From the NCBI RefSeq assembly GCF_001536285.1, contig NZ_FAOZ01000007.1, positions 323,360 through 387,359 on the forward strand: a stretch of 64,000 nt of DNA, written 5' to 3'. Source of the stretch: Parafrankia irregularis. Lineage in GTDB: Bacteria; Actinomycetota; Actinomycetes; Frankiales; Frankiaceae. The position numbers and the translations under genes are program-made. Below the pieces are notes generated by a model that had not been told where the DNA came from, ran no database searches, and saw only the letters and a program-made list of their open reading frames with translations. Below are positions 44,671 through 53,437 of the stretch, in pieces. The first letter of the stretch is position 1; every line of letters starts with the position of its first letter.

Positions 44671-45933
44671 ATGATCAAAGAGGATCTTCCGGGTGGTCTG
44701 GTGGCACGTCGCCCCCGCGCTGACGACCAGCCACGGGTGCTGGCCGTCCTGGACGACTGGTGGGCCGGCTTCGGCGGTGACGCCGGCTCCCTGCAACGCA
44801 GCCGGCTGCTGCCGCGGCTGTTCTTCGAGCACTTCACCGCCAGCAGCTACCTGGTCGAACACGCCGACGGCACGGTCGCCGCGTTCCTCATCGGCCTGCT
44901 GTCACCGTCGCAGCCCGACGTCGCCTACATCCACTTCGTCGGGGTCGACCCGGCGCTGCGCCGCCACGGCGTCGCCGCCGCCCTCTACCGCCAGTTCTTC
45001 GCCGACGCGGCGCGGTACGGCCGTCGGCAGGTCCGCTGTATCACCAGCCCGGGCAACACCACCTCGCTGGCGTTCCACACCGCGCTCGGTTTCCGCGTCG
45101 AACCCGGTGACATCACCGTCGACATCTCCGACGCCGTCGACGGCCGAACGTCCGAGCCCGACATCCCGCACGGCAGGGTCACCGCCCACCGGGACCATGA
45201 CGGGCCGGGGCTGCACCGCATCGTGTTCACCCGCCCCCTGAACGGCGAGCCACCCACGACCACATCCACGACATCCAGGCCGGCATCCGCGCCGGTCGGC
45301 CCGCACACCGGACGTGACGTCCGGGTGTGCTTCCTCGGGGACTCGTTCACCGCCGGTGTCGGTGACCCCACCCGCCTGGGCTGGGTGGGACGTCTCGCCG
45401 CCGCCACCGACCCCGACGGCACGTACCTGACGACCTACAACCTCGGGATCCGCCGCGAGACCTCCACCCAGATCCACGCCCGGTGGAAGAGCGAATGCCT
45501 GCCGCGGCTGCCCGCGGGCACCGACAACCGGCTGGTGCTGTCCTTCGGTGTCAACGACACGACCGTCGACGACGATGACACCACCGTCGGCGGGCAGCGG
45601 CCGCGGGTGCCGCTGGAGGAGTCGGTCGCCACCGCGCGCACCCTGCTCACCGAGGCCGGTGGGCTGCTGCCCGTGCTGATGGTCGGCCCGCCACCCGGGC
45701 TCGACGAGGCCAGGAACAGTCGCATCCGCGCACTCGACGTGCGGTACGCGGCCGTCTGCGGCACCCTCGACGTCCCCTACGTCAGCGTCTTCGACGCGCT
45801 CGCGGCCCGGCCGGCGTGGGCGGCCAGCCTCGCCGCCGGTGACGGCGTCCACCCCGGAGCCGTCGGCTACCAGCTGCTCGCCGACCTCGTCCGCGGCCCC
45901 TGGTGCAGCTTCCTGAACACCAACGGTTCCTGA
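44671..45933 (+). CDS. GNAT acetyltransferase fused to an SGNH/GDSL hydrolase
   Basis: A 420-residue two-domain protein. Residues about 10-150 are a GNAT acetyltransferase (VAYIHFVGVDPALRRHGVAAALYRQFF with the acetyl-CoA loop, and SPGNTTSLAFHTALGFRVEPG). After a Thr/Ser/Pro-rich linker (about 190-215) an SGNH hydrolase follows: VCFLGDSFTAGVGD (catalytic Ser), the Gly in NLGIRRET, VLSFGVNDTT (Asn) and AGDGVHPGAVGYQLL (Asp/His). It could add and remove acyl groups from one substrate or on small metabolites. The ATG begins four bases after the TauD remnant's stop. Function is unknown; both active sites look complete. Confidence 0.88.
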   Translation: MIKEDLPGGLVARRPRADDQPRVLAVLDDWWAGFGGDAGSLQRSRLLPRLFFEHFTASSYLVEHADGTVAAFLIGLLSPSQPDVAYIHFVGVDPALRRHGVAAALYRQFFADAARYGRRQVRCITSPGNTTSLAFHTALGFRVEPGDITVDISDAVDGRTSEPDIPHGRVTAHRDHDGPGLHRIVFTRPLNGEPPTTTSTTSRPASAPVGPHTGRDVRVCFLGDSFTAGVGDPTRLGWVGRLAAATDPDGTYLTTYNLGIRRETSTQIHARWKSECLPRLPAGTDNRLVLSFGVNDTTVDDDDTTVGGQRPRVPLEESVATARTLLTEAGGLLPVLMVGPPPGLDEARNSRIRALDVRYAAVCGTLDVPYVSVFDALAARPAWAASLAAGDGVHPGAVGYQLLADLVRGPWCSFLNTNGS

Positions 45934-46131
45934 ACGCCGGCCCCGGGCGGGGCCGGCCGGCGGACCCACATCCAGCATTCCACTATTTCTACCGATTAGA
46001 TGGACATAATCCGCTACTTGATCTAGCATCGCGGAACCACCCGCCACCCACCGGCACGTTCCGGCGGCGGTGCGCACACCCACCCGCCCAGTCCGCGCTC
46101 AGTCCGCGCTCAGGAACGGATCCCCCGCGAA
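45934..46131. promoter_or_regulatory. Likely promoter region of the sulfonate transporter operon
   Basis: Bases about 45982-46030 are AT-rich against their surroundings and contain CATAAT (about 46004-46009), a good -10 candidate. The position is right for a promoter of the three transporter genes that follow. Confidence 0.4.
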
Positions 46132-47067
46132 ATGTCGACCGTCCACCCCGCGGCACCAGCGATCGGCGAGGAACCCACCCTCGTCGACACCGCCGACGCC
46201 GGCACCGCCCACCCGGCGGTCGCCACCCCGGGCACGGCAGGGGACCGGCCACCGTCGGAACCGGAGACGCTGCTGGGGAAACGCCCCACCCGGCGGCTCG
46301 GGTGGCGACCCCCACGGCTGCTCCGCCGCGGCATCGGCCCGCTGCTGCTGCTCGCCCTGTGGCAGCTCGGCTCCACCACCGGTGCGATCGCCCCCGACAC
46401 CATGCCCGCCCCCGACACGATCGTGACCACCGCCTGGGACCTGCTCCGCGACGGCTCCCTGCCCGAAGCTCTGGTGGTATCCCTGCGCCGGGTCACCTAC
46501 GGCCTGCTCCTCGGTGGACTCGCGGGCCTCGTCCTGGGCCTGCTGTCCGGCCTGTTCCGCATCGGCGAGGACCTCATCGACGCACCGATGCAGATGCTGC
46601 GCACCCTGCCGTTCCTCGGCCTCATCCCACTGTTGATCATCTGGTTCGGGATCGGGGAGACCCCGAAGATCACCCTCGTCGCGCTCGGGACGGCGTTCCC
46701 CATCTACCTCAACACCTATGCCGCGATCCGCAACGTCGACGGACGTCTCGTCGAGGCCGCCGAGACCCTCGGCCTGCGCCGCTGGCAGCTCGTGGTCCAT
46801 GTGATCCTGCCCGGCGCGCTGCCCGGCGTCCTCGTCGGGCTGCGCTACTCCCTCGGCGTGGGCTGGCTCGCCCTGGTCATCGGTGAACAGGTCAACGCCG
46901 ATGCGGGCATCGGCTTCCTGATGATGCAGGCCCGCGAGTTCCTGCAGACCGAGATCGTCATCGTCTGCCTGATCGTCTACAGCCTGCTGGGCCTGGCCAG
47001 CGACGTCGCTGTCCGCCTGCTGGAAAAGGGAGCGCTGTCATGGCGACGCGGATTCTCCGGCCGGTGA
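46132..47067 (+). CDS. ssuC: ABC transporter permease, aliphatic sulfonate/taurine type
   Basis: A 311-residue inner membrane protein with about six helices (RGIGPLLLLALWQLGSTTG onward). The EAA loop is EAAETLGLRRWQLVVHVILPGALPGVLVGLRYSLGVGWLALVIGEQ, typical of SsuC/TauC. An N-terminal 70-residue Ala/Pro/Thr-rich extension faces the cytoplasm. Its last 28 bases overlap the ATPase gene, so they are translated together. With SsuB and SsuA it forms an importer for sulfonates or related anions. Confidence 0.9.
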   Translation: MSTVHPAAPAIGEEPTLVDTADAGTAHPAVATPGTAGDRPPSEPETLLGKRPTRRLGWRPPRLLRRGIGPLLLLALWQLGSTTGAIAPDTMPAPDTIVTTAWDLLRDGSLPEALVVSLRRVTYGLLLGGLAGLVLGLLSGLFRIGEDLIDAPMQMLRTLPFLGLIPLLIIWFGIGETPKITLVALGTAFPIYLNTYAAIRNVDGRLVEAAETLGLRRWQLVVHVILPGALPGVLVGLRYSLGVGWLALVIGEQVNADAGIGFLMMQAREFLQTEIVIVCLIVYSLLGLASDVAVRLLEKGALSWRRGFSGR

Positions 47068-47861
47068 CCACGATCACCGCCACGGTCACCGTGGACGACC
47101 CGCCGACCCCGGCCGCCACCGCCCACCCCGGCGGTCACACACCACCGGCACCGAAGCGGGCGGACGCACCTGCGGTCCAGGTCCGCGGCCTGAGCCGGGC
47201 GTTCGGTGCGCGCAGCGTGATCGACGGCCTGGACCTCGACATCGACGCCGGTACCTTCGTCGCCCTGCTCGGCCGCAGCGGCTGCGGCAAAAGCACCCTG
47301 CTGAGGGTCCTGGCCGGTCTGGACCGCGACGCCGACGGGCAGGTCGTCGTGCCCCGCCGGCGCGCGGTCGCCTTCCAGGAACCCCGCCTGCTGCCCTGGA
47401 AGCGGGTCTGGCGCAACGTCTCACTGGGCCTGACCGGCCCCCAGCCCCGCGAACGTGCCCTCGCCGCCCTCGACGAGGTCGAGCTCGGCCACCGCACCAC
47501 TGCCTGGCCGCTGACTCTCTCCGGCGGTGAGGCACAACGCGCCGCCCTGGCCCGCGCCCTCGTCCGCGACCCGGACCTGCTGCTGCTCGACGAGCCCACC
47601 GCCTCCCTCGACGCGCTCACCCGGCTGCGCATGCAGGGCCTGATCGCCAGCCTGTGGGAACGTCACGCCCCCGCCGTCGTGCTGGTCACCCACGACGTCG
47701 ACGAGGCCCTCGCCCTCGCCGACCGGGCCCTGGTGATGCGCGACGGCCGCATCCACGCCGACCTCCCCGTGCGGGTACCCCGCCCCCGCGACCCCGCCGA
47801 CCCGCAGATGTCGGCGCTGCGCGTCCACCTGCTCGACCTGCTCGGCGTCCGCCAGCACTGA
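47040..47861 (+). CDS. ssuB: ABC transporter ATP-binding protein, aliphatic sulfonate type
   Basis: A 273-residue ATPase. Walker A is GRSGCGKST (about 78-86), the Q-loop is in AFQEPRLLPW, the signature LSGGEAQRAALARAL, Walker B LLLLDEPTASLD, and the H-loop VLVTHDVDEALALADRALVM. PRLLPWKRVWRNVSLGL is the classic SsuB/TauB Q-loop region. The ATG lies within the end of ssuC. It powers the sulfonate importer. Confidence 0.92.
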   Translation: MATRILRPVTTITATVTVDDPPTPAATAHPGGHTPPAPKRADAPAVQVRGLSRAFGARSVIDGLDLDIDAGTFVALLGRSGCGKSTLLRVLAGLDRDADGQVVVPRRRAVAFQEPRLLPWKRVWRNVSLGLTGPQPRERALAALDEVELGHRTTAWPLTLSGGEAQRAALARALVRDPDLLLLDEPTASLDALTRLRMQGLIASLWERHAPAVVLVTHDVDEALALADRALVMRDGRIHADLPVRVPRPRDPADPQMSALRVHLLDLLGVRQH

Positions 47862-47980
47862 GCCAACCAGCACTGAGCCACCGATCCAGCTGATGCAGGC
47901 GTCCGCCGAGCCGGACGTCCGCTGACCGCGGCATCCGCAGCCACCGAATTCGTACCTGACCCTGAAGGGGAACAACGACC

Positions 47981-49021
47981 GTGTCCACATCCGCCCGTCG
48001 TCGCAGATGGGCCGTCTGGCCGCTCCTGCCGCTCCTGCTCGCCGTGTTCGCCGCCGGCTGCTCCTCAGGCTCCGACGACGACCCCGACACCACGGCGGCC
48101 ACCGCGACCGGCGGCAGCGTCGACCTGTCCTCGGTCACGCTGCGGATCGGTGACCAGAAGGCCACCGCCGTCCAGGCGCTGCTGGACAGCGCCGGCGCAC
48201 TGGACGGCGTCCCCTACAGGATCGAGTGGAGCACCTTCACCTCCGGCCCGCCGCAGATGGAGGCGCTGGCCGCCAACGCGATCGACATCGGCTCGGTCGG
48301 TGACACCCCGGCCGTGTTCGCCGCCGCGTCCGGCGCCGACATCCGCATCGCCGGCGCCTACCGCGAGGACCCCTCCGGCGCGGCGATCCTCGTACCGAAG
48401 GACTCCCCGATCCGCACTCCCGCCGACCTGCGCGGCCGTAAGATCGCCTACGCGCAGGGCTCGTCGGCGCATTACCACCTGCTCGCCGCGCTGACCAAGG
48501 CCGGCCTGACGTTCGACGACATCACCCCCGCGATCCTGCAGCCCTCCGACGCGCTGGCCGCGTTCGGCAAGGGTGACATCGACGCCTGGGCGATCTGGGA
48601 CCCCTACACCGCGATCGCCCAGCAGACCGCGAACGCCCGCGTCCTCGTCGACGGCGACGGCCTGGTCGCCGGCCTCAGCTTCCAGGTCGCCCGCGCCAAG
48701 GCCCTCGACGACCCGGCCACCTCCGCGGCGATCAGCGACTTCCTGGTCCGCCTCGCCAAAGCCCGCCTGTGGGCCATCGACAACAAGGACACCTGGGCTG
48801 ACCGTTGGGCCAAGGAGACCAACATCAGCGTGGACGTCGCCCGCACCGCCGTCGCCCGCCAGGACCGTCGGCCCGTCGCCGTCGACGCCACCGTGATCGC
48901 CGACGTGCAGAAGATCGCCGATGCCTTCCACGGCGCCAAACTGATCCCCACCAAGGTCGACGCCGCCAAGCTCACCACCGACCGCTACAACGCCGCCGTC
49001 ACCGCCACCGCCCCCCGCTGA
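47981..49021 (+). CDS. ssuA: ABC transporter substrate-binding lipoprotein, sulfonate type
   Basis: A 346-residue lipoprotein: positively charged start, hydrophobic core, and lipobox FAAGC with Cys27. The mature part is of the SsuA/NMT1 fold (LRIGDQKATAVQALLDSAGALDGVPYRIEWSTFTSGPPQMEALAANAIDIGSVGDTPAVFAAASGADIRIAGAYREDPSGAAILVPKDSPI; then AYAQGSSAHYHLLAAL and DAWAIWDPYTA). It captures sulfonate or a related anion outside the cell and hands it to SsuC. AAGGGG precedes the GTG. A 119-base gap separates it from ssuB. Confidence 0.93.
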   Translation: MSTSARRRRWAVWPLLPLLLAVFAAGCSSGSDDDPDTTAATATGGSVDLSSVTLRIGDQKATAVQALLDSAGALDGVPYRIEWSTFTSGPPQMEALAANAIDIGSVGDTPAVFAAASGADIRIAGAYREDPSGAAILVPKDSPIRTPADLRGRKIAYAQGSSAHYHLLAALTKAGLTFDDITPAILQPSDALAAFGKGDIDAWAIWDPYTAIAQQTANARVLVDGDGLVAGLSFQVARAKALDDPATSAAISDFLVRLAKARLWAIDNKDTWADRWAKETNISVDVARTAVARQDRRPVAVDATVIADVQKIADAFHGAKLIPTKVDAAKLTTDRYNAAVTATAPR

Positions 49022-49029
49022 CCGGTCAC

Positions 49030-49080
49030 GCCGCGGGTCTGACCACTACAGTGTTCGGAAGCGACGGTCAGACCCGCGGC
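49030..49080 (+). terminator. 15-bp perfect hairpin ending the sulfonate operon
   Basis: GCCGCGGGTCTGACC pairs exactly with GGTCAGACCCGCGGC across a 21-base loop. The stem starts nine bases after the ssuA stop codon. It is probably the operon terminator; the long loop is unusual. Confidence 0.75.
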
Positions 49081-49203
49081 GCCCGCGCCGTGCCGACGGA
49101 CAGACAGCGGCGGCGACGGCTGCACCGGACCTGGTCGCCCCGGCCGCAGCCCCACAGCCCCACAGGGCTGACCGGCTGATCGGCATCCGGCTACGGTGAG
49201 TAG

Positions 49204-49896
49204 ATGCAGTCCGATCCCCAGGACCGTCCGTCGCGGGCCTACGTCAGCGTCCTGGACATCACCTTCGACGAGCAGGAGCCAGCAGCCGGCCCCGCCCCAC
49301 AACCGCCACTGCTCGCCGACGAACACCTGGCCTCCGCCCGCCGCCGGGTCACCGACCTGGTGACGGCGGCACTCACCGAACTGCACCCTTTCTCCCGCCA
49401 GCTCACCGTCACCGTCACCGCACCGGACAACGCCGACCTCGTCGCCGCCGCGGCCTGGCTGGAACGCAACCCTGCCGCCGTCGCCTCGCTGCGCGCCCAC
49501 CTCGGCCCCGCGCAGTCCCCGCCAGCCCGACCCGTGGCACCGGACTCGGACTCCGAGCCCGGACCGGTTGACCGGCCAGGGCAGCCTGACCAGGCCGAAC
49601 TCGTCGGCTGGCTGGGGTTCTGGCTGGTCACCAGCACCGACCCGTCCGGCGGCACCACCGAGCGCCGTGTCCAGCCCACGACCGACCCGGCCGAGCTTGC
49701 CGTCGACCTCGCCAACTGGCTGCAGGACGCCCTGGCCGACGCCTGGATCTCCGACCCGGCCCCGGCCTGCCCCGGCCACCCACATCCCCTACGCCCCGAG
49801 GTTCACGACGGGGCACCCTGGTGGGCCTGCCCGGCAGGTGGACTCGTCCGCCCCTGGCACACCGCCACCAGGACGGGACCTCCGACCGAGACATGA
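49204..49896 (+). CDS. Hypothetical protein
   Basis: A 230-residue acidic protein with Pro-rich spacers. An N-terminal helix pair (LADEHLASARRRVTDLVTAALTELHPFSRQLTVTVTAPDNADLVAAAAWLERNPAAVASLRAHL) and a C-terminal part rich in Trp, Pro and Cys (VGWLGFWLVTSTDP, LANWLQDALADAW, ACPGHPHPLRPEVHDGAPWWACP). The C/H pattern there may bind a metal. No family was recognised. The codon use is coding-like and ATG 49204 is the first start after the operon terminator. Confidence 0.6.
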   Translation: MQSDPQDRPSRAYVSVLDITFDEQEPAAGPAPQPPLLADEHLASARRRVTDLVTAALTELHPFSRQLTVTVTAPDNADLVAAAAWLERNPAAVASLRAHLGPAQSPPARPVAPDSDSEPGPVDRPGQPDQAELVGWLGFWLVTSTDPSGGTTERRVQPTTDPAELAVDLANWLQDALADAWISDPAPACPGHPHPLRPEVHDGAPWWACPAGGLVRPWHTATRTGPPTET

Positions 49897-49982
49897 ACAC
49901 GGACGCGGGTGTGCTTCCCAGCGGCACGGTTCCTTTGCCATCCGGTGCACACGCCGAAGGCGTTGTGGGTTTGTATGGCGGC

Positions 49983-50405
49983 ATGGGTGACGCGCTGGAC
50001 ACGGTGAAAAAGGTGATCGCCGCCTTCGAGACCGGTGACCGGGAGACACTGCTCGGCCTGCTCGCCGAGAACGTGGTGATGGAGGCGCCCGGCGCGTTGC
50101 GCCTCGTCGGGCGTGAGGCGGCGGTCGACCACAGCGATGCCTTCCTGTCCGCCTTCGAGGACGTCGACGTCGACACGCATCTGCTCGTGGAGCAAGGCCC
50201 GCTGGTCGTCGAGGAGTCCACGCTGACCGCCCGGCACACCGGCCCGTACACGGCCACCGGTGGGGAGCCGCCGATCCCGGCGAGCGGCAACCTCGTGGCC
50301 CTGCGGATCGTCGAGGTGTACCGGGTCGACAGTGGTCTGGTCACAGAGAACCGCATCTACTTCGATGAGACCCGTCTACGCCGCCAGCTCCGCCCCGACC
50401 GCTGA
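49983..50405 (+). CDS. SnoaL-like NTF2-fold protein
   Basis: 140 residues with the SnoaL-like pattern: VKKVIAAFETGDRETLLGLLAENVVMEAPGALRLVGREAAVDHSDAFLSAFEDVDVDTHLLVEQGPLVVEESTLTARHTGPY, then LRIVEVYRVDSGLVTENRIYFDETRLRRQL. This family covers small isomerases, cyclases and hydrolases. The ATG at 49983 begins the conserved part; ATG 49893 is in frame but adds a Gly/Pro-rich stretch. It is convergent with the flavoprotein gene. Confidence 0.78.
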   Translation: MGDALDTVKKVIAAFETGDRETLLGLLAENVVMEAPGALRLVGREAAVDHSDAFLSAFEDVDVDTHLLVEQGPLVVEESTLTARHTGPYTATGGEPPIPASGNLVALRIVEVYRVDSGLVTENRIYFDETRLRRQLRPDR

Positions 50406-50427
50406 GCTCGCAACGGTCCCCTCAGCC

Positions 50428-51537
50428 TCAGTCCGGCTGGAAGAACGCGAGCATTCTCCGGCTGGCGTCCGGCGCCGTCAGCATTTCCTGGACCGCCGCG
50501 GACCGCCGGGCGGCCGCACTGGTGCGTTCGAACATCTCGCGTTCGTACTCCTTGACAGCGGCAGGAAAGTCGCCCGGATGTGCGGCGAGCGCGAGGCCGA
50601 GCAGCGCACCGTCGAGCAGCGCCATGTTGGCGCCCTGCCCCACCGGCGGCATCAGATGCGCGGCGTCGCCGAGCAGTGTGACGTCCGGTCTCGCCGGCCA
50701 GGTCAGGCCGGCGGGGAGAGTCATGATCGACCTCGGCACGATCATGTCGTCGCAGGCCGCGATCAGCGCGGTGAACCGGGGGTCCCAGCCGGTGAACAGG
50801 TCGATCAGCCGCGTCCGGGCCGCGGCCGGGTCCTCGAACGGGATCGCGCTGGTGGCGAACCAGTCCTCGGCAGTGGAGTAGAAGCTGAGATAGACGCGGA
50901 CACGGCCGTCGCCGCCCCGCTGCGCGGACAGGGACCGCCCGTTGCCGAGCACCCAGTAGTTGCCGCGCCCGACCATCGCCGCGAGATCGGGATGGGTCCG
51001 GTCGACGTCGGGAATACCGAGCTCGACCGCGTTCTGGCCGGTGTGCGCGGGACGGGCGTCGGTGAGCAGCCCGCGGACCCGGGAGTCCGCGCCGTCGGCG
51101 CCGACCAGCAGGTCAAACGGTGCGGTGCGGCCGTCGGTGAAACGTGCCACGCCGTTGTCGGCGGACGCGAACGCGTGCCCCCAGCGCACCGTGTGCCCGG
51201 GCAGCGAGTCCAGCAGAAGGTTGCGTAGATCGCCACGGTCGACCTCGGGCCGCTCGGACGGGGCGTCCGGGGGTGTGTCCTGCTGTAGCAGCAGGGTGCC
51301 GTTCGGCTCGAGAAGCCGCATGTCCTGACCTTCGGGGCGGGCGATCGCGTGGAACTGGTCGATCAGGCCGGCCACCCGCAGCGCCCGCTGCCCGGAATGG
51401 ATGTCGAGCATGCCGCCCTGACCGCGTGCGTCGCGTGAGGCCTCCCGTTCGTACACAACGGCGTCGATGCCGTTCACCTGCAGCACACGGGCAAGGGCGA
51501 GGCCGCCCAGCCCGGCTCCCACGATGGCGATGACCAT
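50428..51537 (-). CDS. FAD-dependent monooxygenase (TetX/RebC-like)
   Basis: A 369-residue flavoprotein. The start VIAIVGAGLGGLALARVLQVNGIDAVVYERE is the FAD fold, then FDLLVGADGADSRVR (DG motif) and VTLLGDAAHLMPPVGQGANMALLDGALLGLALA (GD motif). The layout matches class A monooxygenases of the TetX type, which inactivate tetracyclines or oxidise other aromatics. It is divergent from a TetR regulator. The arrangement of repressor, palindrome and monooxygenase suggests induction by the substrate. GGAGGCGGCG precedes the ATG. Antibiotic inactivation is possible but not shown. Confidence 0.9.
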   Translation of the reverse strand: MVIAIVGAGLGGLALARVLQVNGIDAVVYEREASRDARGQGGMLDIHSGQRALRVAGLIDQFHAIARPEGQDMRLLEPNGTLLLQQDTPPDAPSERPEVDRGDLRNLLLDSLPGHTVRWGHAFASADNGVARFTDGRTAPFDLLVGADGADSRVRGLLTDARPAHTGQNAVELGIPDVDRTHPDLAAMVGRGNYWVLGNGRSLSAQRGGDGRVRVYLSFYSTAEDWFATSAIPFEDPAAARTRLIDLFTGWDPRFTALIAACDDMIVPRSIMTLPAGLTWPARPDVTLLGDAAHLMPPVGQGANMALLDGALLGLALAAHPGDFPAAVKEYEREMFERTSAAARRSAAVQEMLTAPDASRRMLAFFQPD

Positions 51538-51578
51538 CGCCGCCTCCGATCCGTCCCAGCGTCTGCTACGCCGTATTG

Positions 51579-51597
51579 ATCGATACGCTGTATCGAT
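51579..51597. promoter_or_regulatory. 19-bp palindromic TetR operator
   Basis: ATCGATAC-GCT-GTATCGAT is a perfect dyad between the flavin monooxygenase and the divergent TetR gene. Another GTATCG half-site follows at 51609-51614. It lies 25 bases before the regulator's ATG. Confidence 0.75.
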
Positions 51598-51621
51598 ATT
51601 GCGCAGCGTATCGTCGCCGGC

Positions 51622-52311
51622 ATGCTGGTGTGGGAGAGGCCCGAGCCGCCGGACCGGCCGGTACCGGCCCCGCTGAACCGGGAGCGGATCGTGCGAGCGG
51701 CGATCCGGCTGGCCGACGCGGACACCCTGGAAGCGGTGTCGCTGCGCAAGGTCGCCGCTGCACTGGACGTCGGCCCGATGCGCCTGTACGGCTACATCGC
51801 CACCAAGGACGAACTGTTCGACCTGATGGTCGACGAGGTCAACGCCGAGATACGCCCGAGCGGAAACGGCTGGCGGGAGGTGTTGAGCTCCCTCGCCGAC
51901 GCCACCCGCGACGCCGCGCACCGGCACGAATGGTTCGCCGACCTGATCGGTGGGCGACCGCAGCTCGGACCGCACACACTGGCGAGGCTGGAGGCCGTCA
52001 CAGCCGCGCTCGGCGGTGTCGACCTGAGCACCGCCGTGCCGGCGATCGCCGCGGTCGACGCGTATGTCGTCGGCGTGGTGCGCCGGGAGATCACCGAGCG
52101 GCGGGCTGAGCGGGCCACCGGGATGAACAAGAGGCAGTGGCAGCTGACGTACGGTCCCTACCTGCAGCGGACCTTCGCCACCGGCCGGTTTCCCGCCCTG
52201 GCCACGGCCGTCCACGACGGCCCCCACCTGGACGCCGACCAGGCCTTCCGCGCCGGCCTCGACTTCCTTCTCGACGGCATCGAAGCCCGCATCGCCCGCG
52301 TCTCACCCTGA
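51622..52311 (+). CDS. TetR-family transcriptional regulator (TetR_C type)
   Basis: 229 residues. HTH: LNRERIVRAAIRLADADTLEAVSLRKVAAALDVGPMRLYGYIATKDELFDLMVDEV, followed by a tetracycline-repressor-like C-terminal domain (FADLIGGRPQLGPHTLARLEAVTAALGG... AFRAGLDFLLDGIEARI). It controls the divergent FAD monooxygenase through the palindrome between them. No Shine-Dalgarno is clear before ATG 51622, so the mRNA may be leaderless or nearly so. Confidence 0.9.
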   Translation: MLVWERPEPPDRPVPAPLNRERIVRAAIRLADADTLEAVSLRKVAAALDVGPMRLYGYIATKDELFDLMVDEVNAEIRPSGNGWREVLSSLADATRDAAHRHEWFADLIGGRPQLGPHTLARLEAVTAALGGVDLSTAVPAIAAVDAYVVGVVRREITERRAERATGMNKRQWQLTYGPYLQRTFATGRFPALATAVHDGPHLDADQAFRAGLDFLLDGIEARIARVSP

Positions 52312-52467
52312 CCCACGACGCGCCCGGCGACGTCCCAGGCTGGACGTCTCCAGCCGCCGCCCGTCGGAGCCGGGGGGATGCTGCTGGCGCGGATCACCAC
52401 CAGATCGCGGCGCCGGAGTATTTCGTAGTCGCCGCTTCGTCGGGCGGCCTGCAAGGATGATCAGGTC

Positions 52468-53271
52468 ATGGTTCGCATCGCAGCCGTCGGAGATCTGCAC
52501 GCCAGGCCGGGCACCGCGGCCCGACTGCGGCCGGAGTACCAACGCGTAGCCGAGGTAGCCGACCTCCTCCTGCTCGCCGGCGACCTCACCCAGGACGGCG
52601 GAACCGATTCCGCCGCGGAGGTGTGTGATCTGTTTGGCGGGCTTGATCTGCCAGTGATCGCCGTTCTCGGCAATCACGACTACGCGCGTGGCGAGGAAAC
52701 GACGTTCACCGAGATGTTGACCGATGCCGGCGTGACCGTGCTGGAGGGAACGGCGACGGTCGTCGACACCGCGCAGGGCCGGGTCGGGATCGCCGGCGTC
52801 AAGGGATTCGGCGGAGGTTTCGCCGGCCGCACGATCGCGAAGCACTGCGAGCCGGAGATGAAGGTATTCGGCCGCCATGGCGCGGCAACCGCGCAGGCGT
52901 TAGGGCACGCACTGGACGATCTTGACGTTGACCTGCACGTAGCGCTCACGCACTACGCGCCGACCCGCACCACCCTGGTGGGTGAGCCGTTGGAGCTCTA
53001 CCCGTTCCTGGGCAGCCACCTGCTCGGCGCGGCGATCGACGGCGAACCCGTGTCGTGGCCAGAGCAAGAGAACAGGACAGAAGGACTCCCGTTGACCGGT
53101 ATGGCCCCCAGCGAACGGCGACAGGTGAAGCTGGCCCTGCACGGTCACGCGCACTACGGGACCGAAGCCGGCGCGACGCCTGCCGGCACGGAGGTCCGAA
53201 ACGTGGCCGCGCCGGTCATCGGCGCCCCGTTCGCCGTGTACCGGCTTCCGGAAGTGATCCGTATCGGGTGA
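52468..53271 (+). CDS. Metallophosphoesterase
   Basis: A 267-residue calcineurin-like phosphoesterase. Metal motifs in order: AAVGDLHARPG (Asp, His), LLLAGDLTQDG (Asp), AVLGNHDYARGEE (Asn, His), VALTHYAP (His) and ALHGHAHYGTE (GHxH). It should hydrolyse a phosphoester or phosphodiester; the substrate cannot be told. AAGGATGATCAGG precedes the ATG. It is next to a remnant of a PfkB-type kinase, on the other strand. Confidence 0.92.
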   Translation: MVRIAAVGDLHARPGTAARLRPEYQRVAEVADLLLLAGDLTQDGGTDSAAEVCDLFGGLDLPVIAVLGNHDYARGEETTFTEMLTDAGVTVLEGTATVVDTAQGRVGIAGVKGFGGGFAGRTIAKHCEPEMKVFGRHGAATAQALGHALDDLDVDLHVALTHYAPTRTTLVGEPLELYPFLGSHLLGAAIDGEPVSWPEQENRTEGLPLTGMAPSERRQVKLALHGHAHYGTEAGATPAGTEVRNVAAPVIGAPFAVYRLPEVIRIG

Positions 53272-53280
53272 TGCGCGACG

Positions 53281-53437
53281 ACGGCGCGGTCGGGGGCCGC
53301 TTGAGACCCACACCCGAGGTCTCCAGCCGCAGACCGTGGGGCAGGTAGCGGACGGGTGTGTAGGCGACCGGAAAGCCCTCGACCGGAATCGTCTGCTGGA
53401 CGTTGACCACACCCGCGACGACCACCGGAGAATCCAC
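53281..53437 (-). pseudogene. N-terminal fragment of a PfkB-family carbohydrate kinase
   Basis: From GTG 53437 the minus strand reads SPVVVAGVVNVQQTIPVEGFP and VAYTPVRYLPHGLRLETSGVG, the characteristic start of ribokinase-type sugar kinases (NVQ, then the sugar-contacting SGVG). After SGVG the kinase sequence stops and the frame becomes random next to the metallophosphoesterase end. Just upstream (about 53440-53517, minus) a frame DNPGENPTVVDALVAGTVLMAG looks like the end of a preceding gene. Together they look like a decayed operon. Confidence 0.55.
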
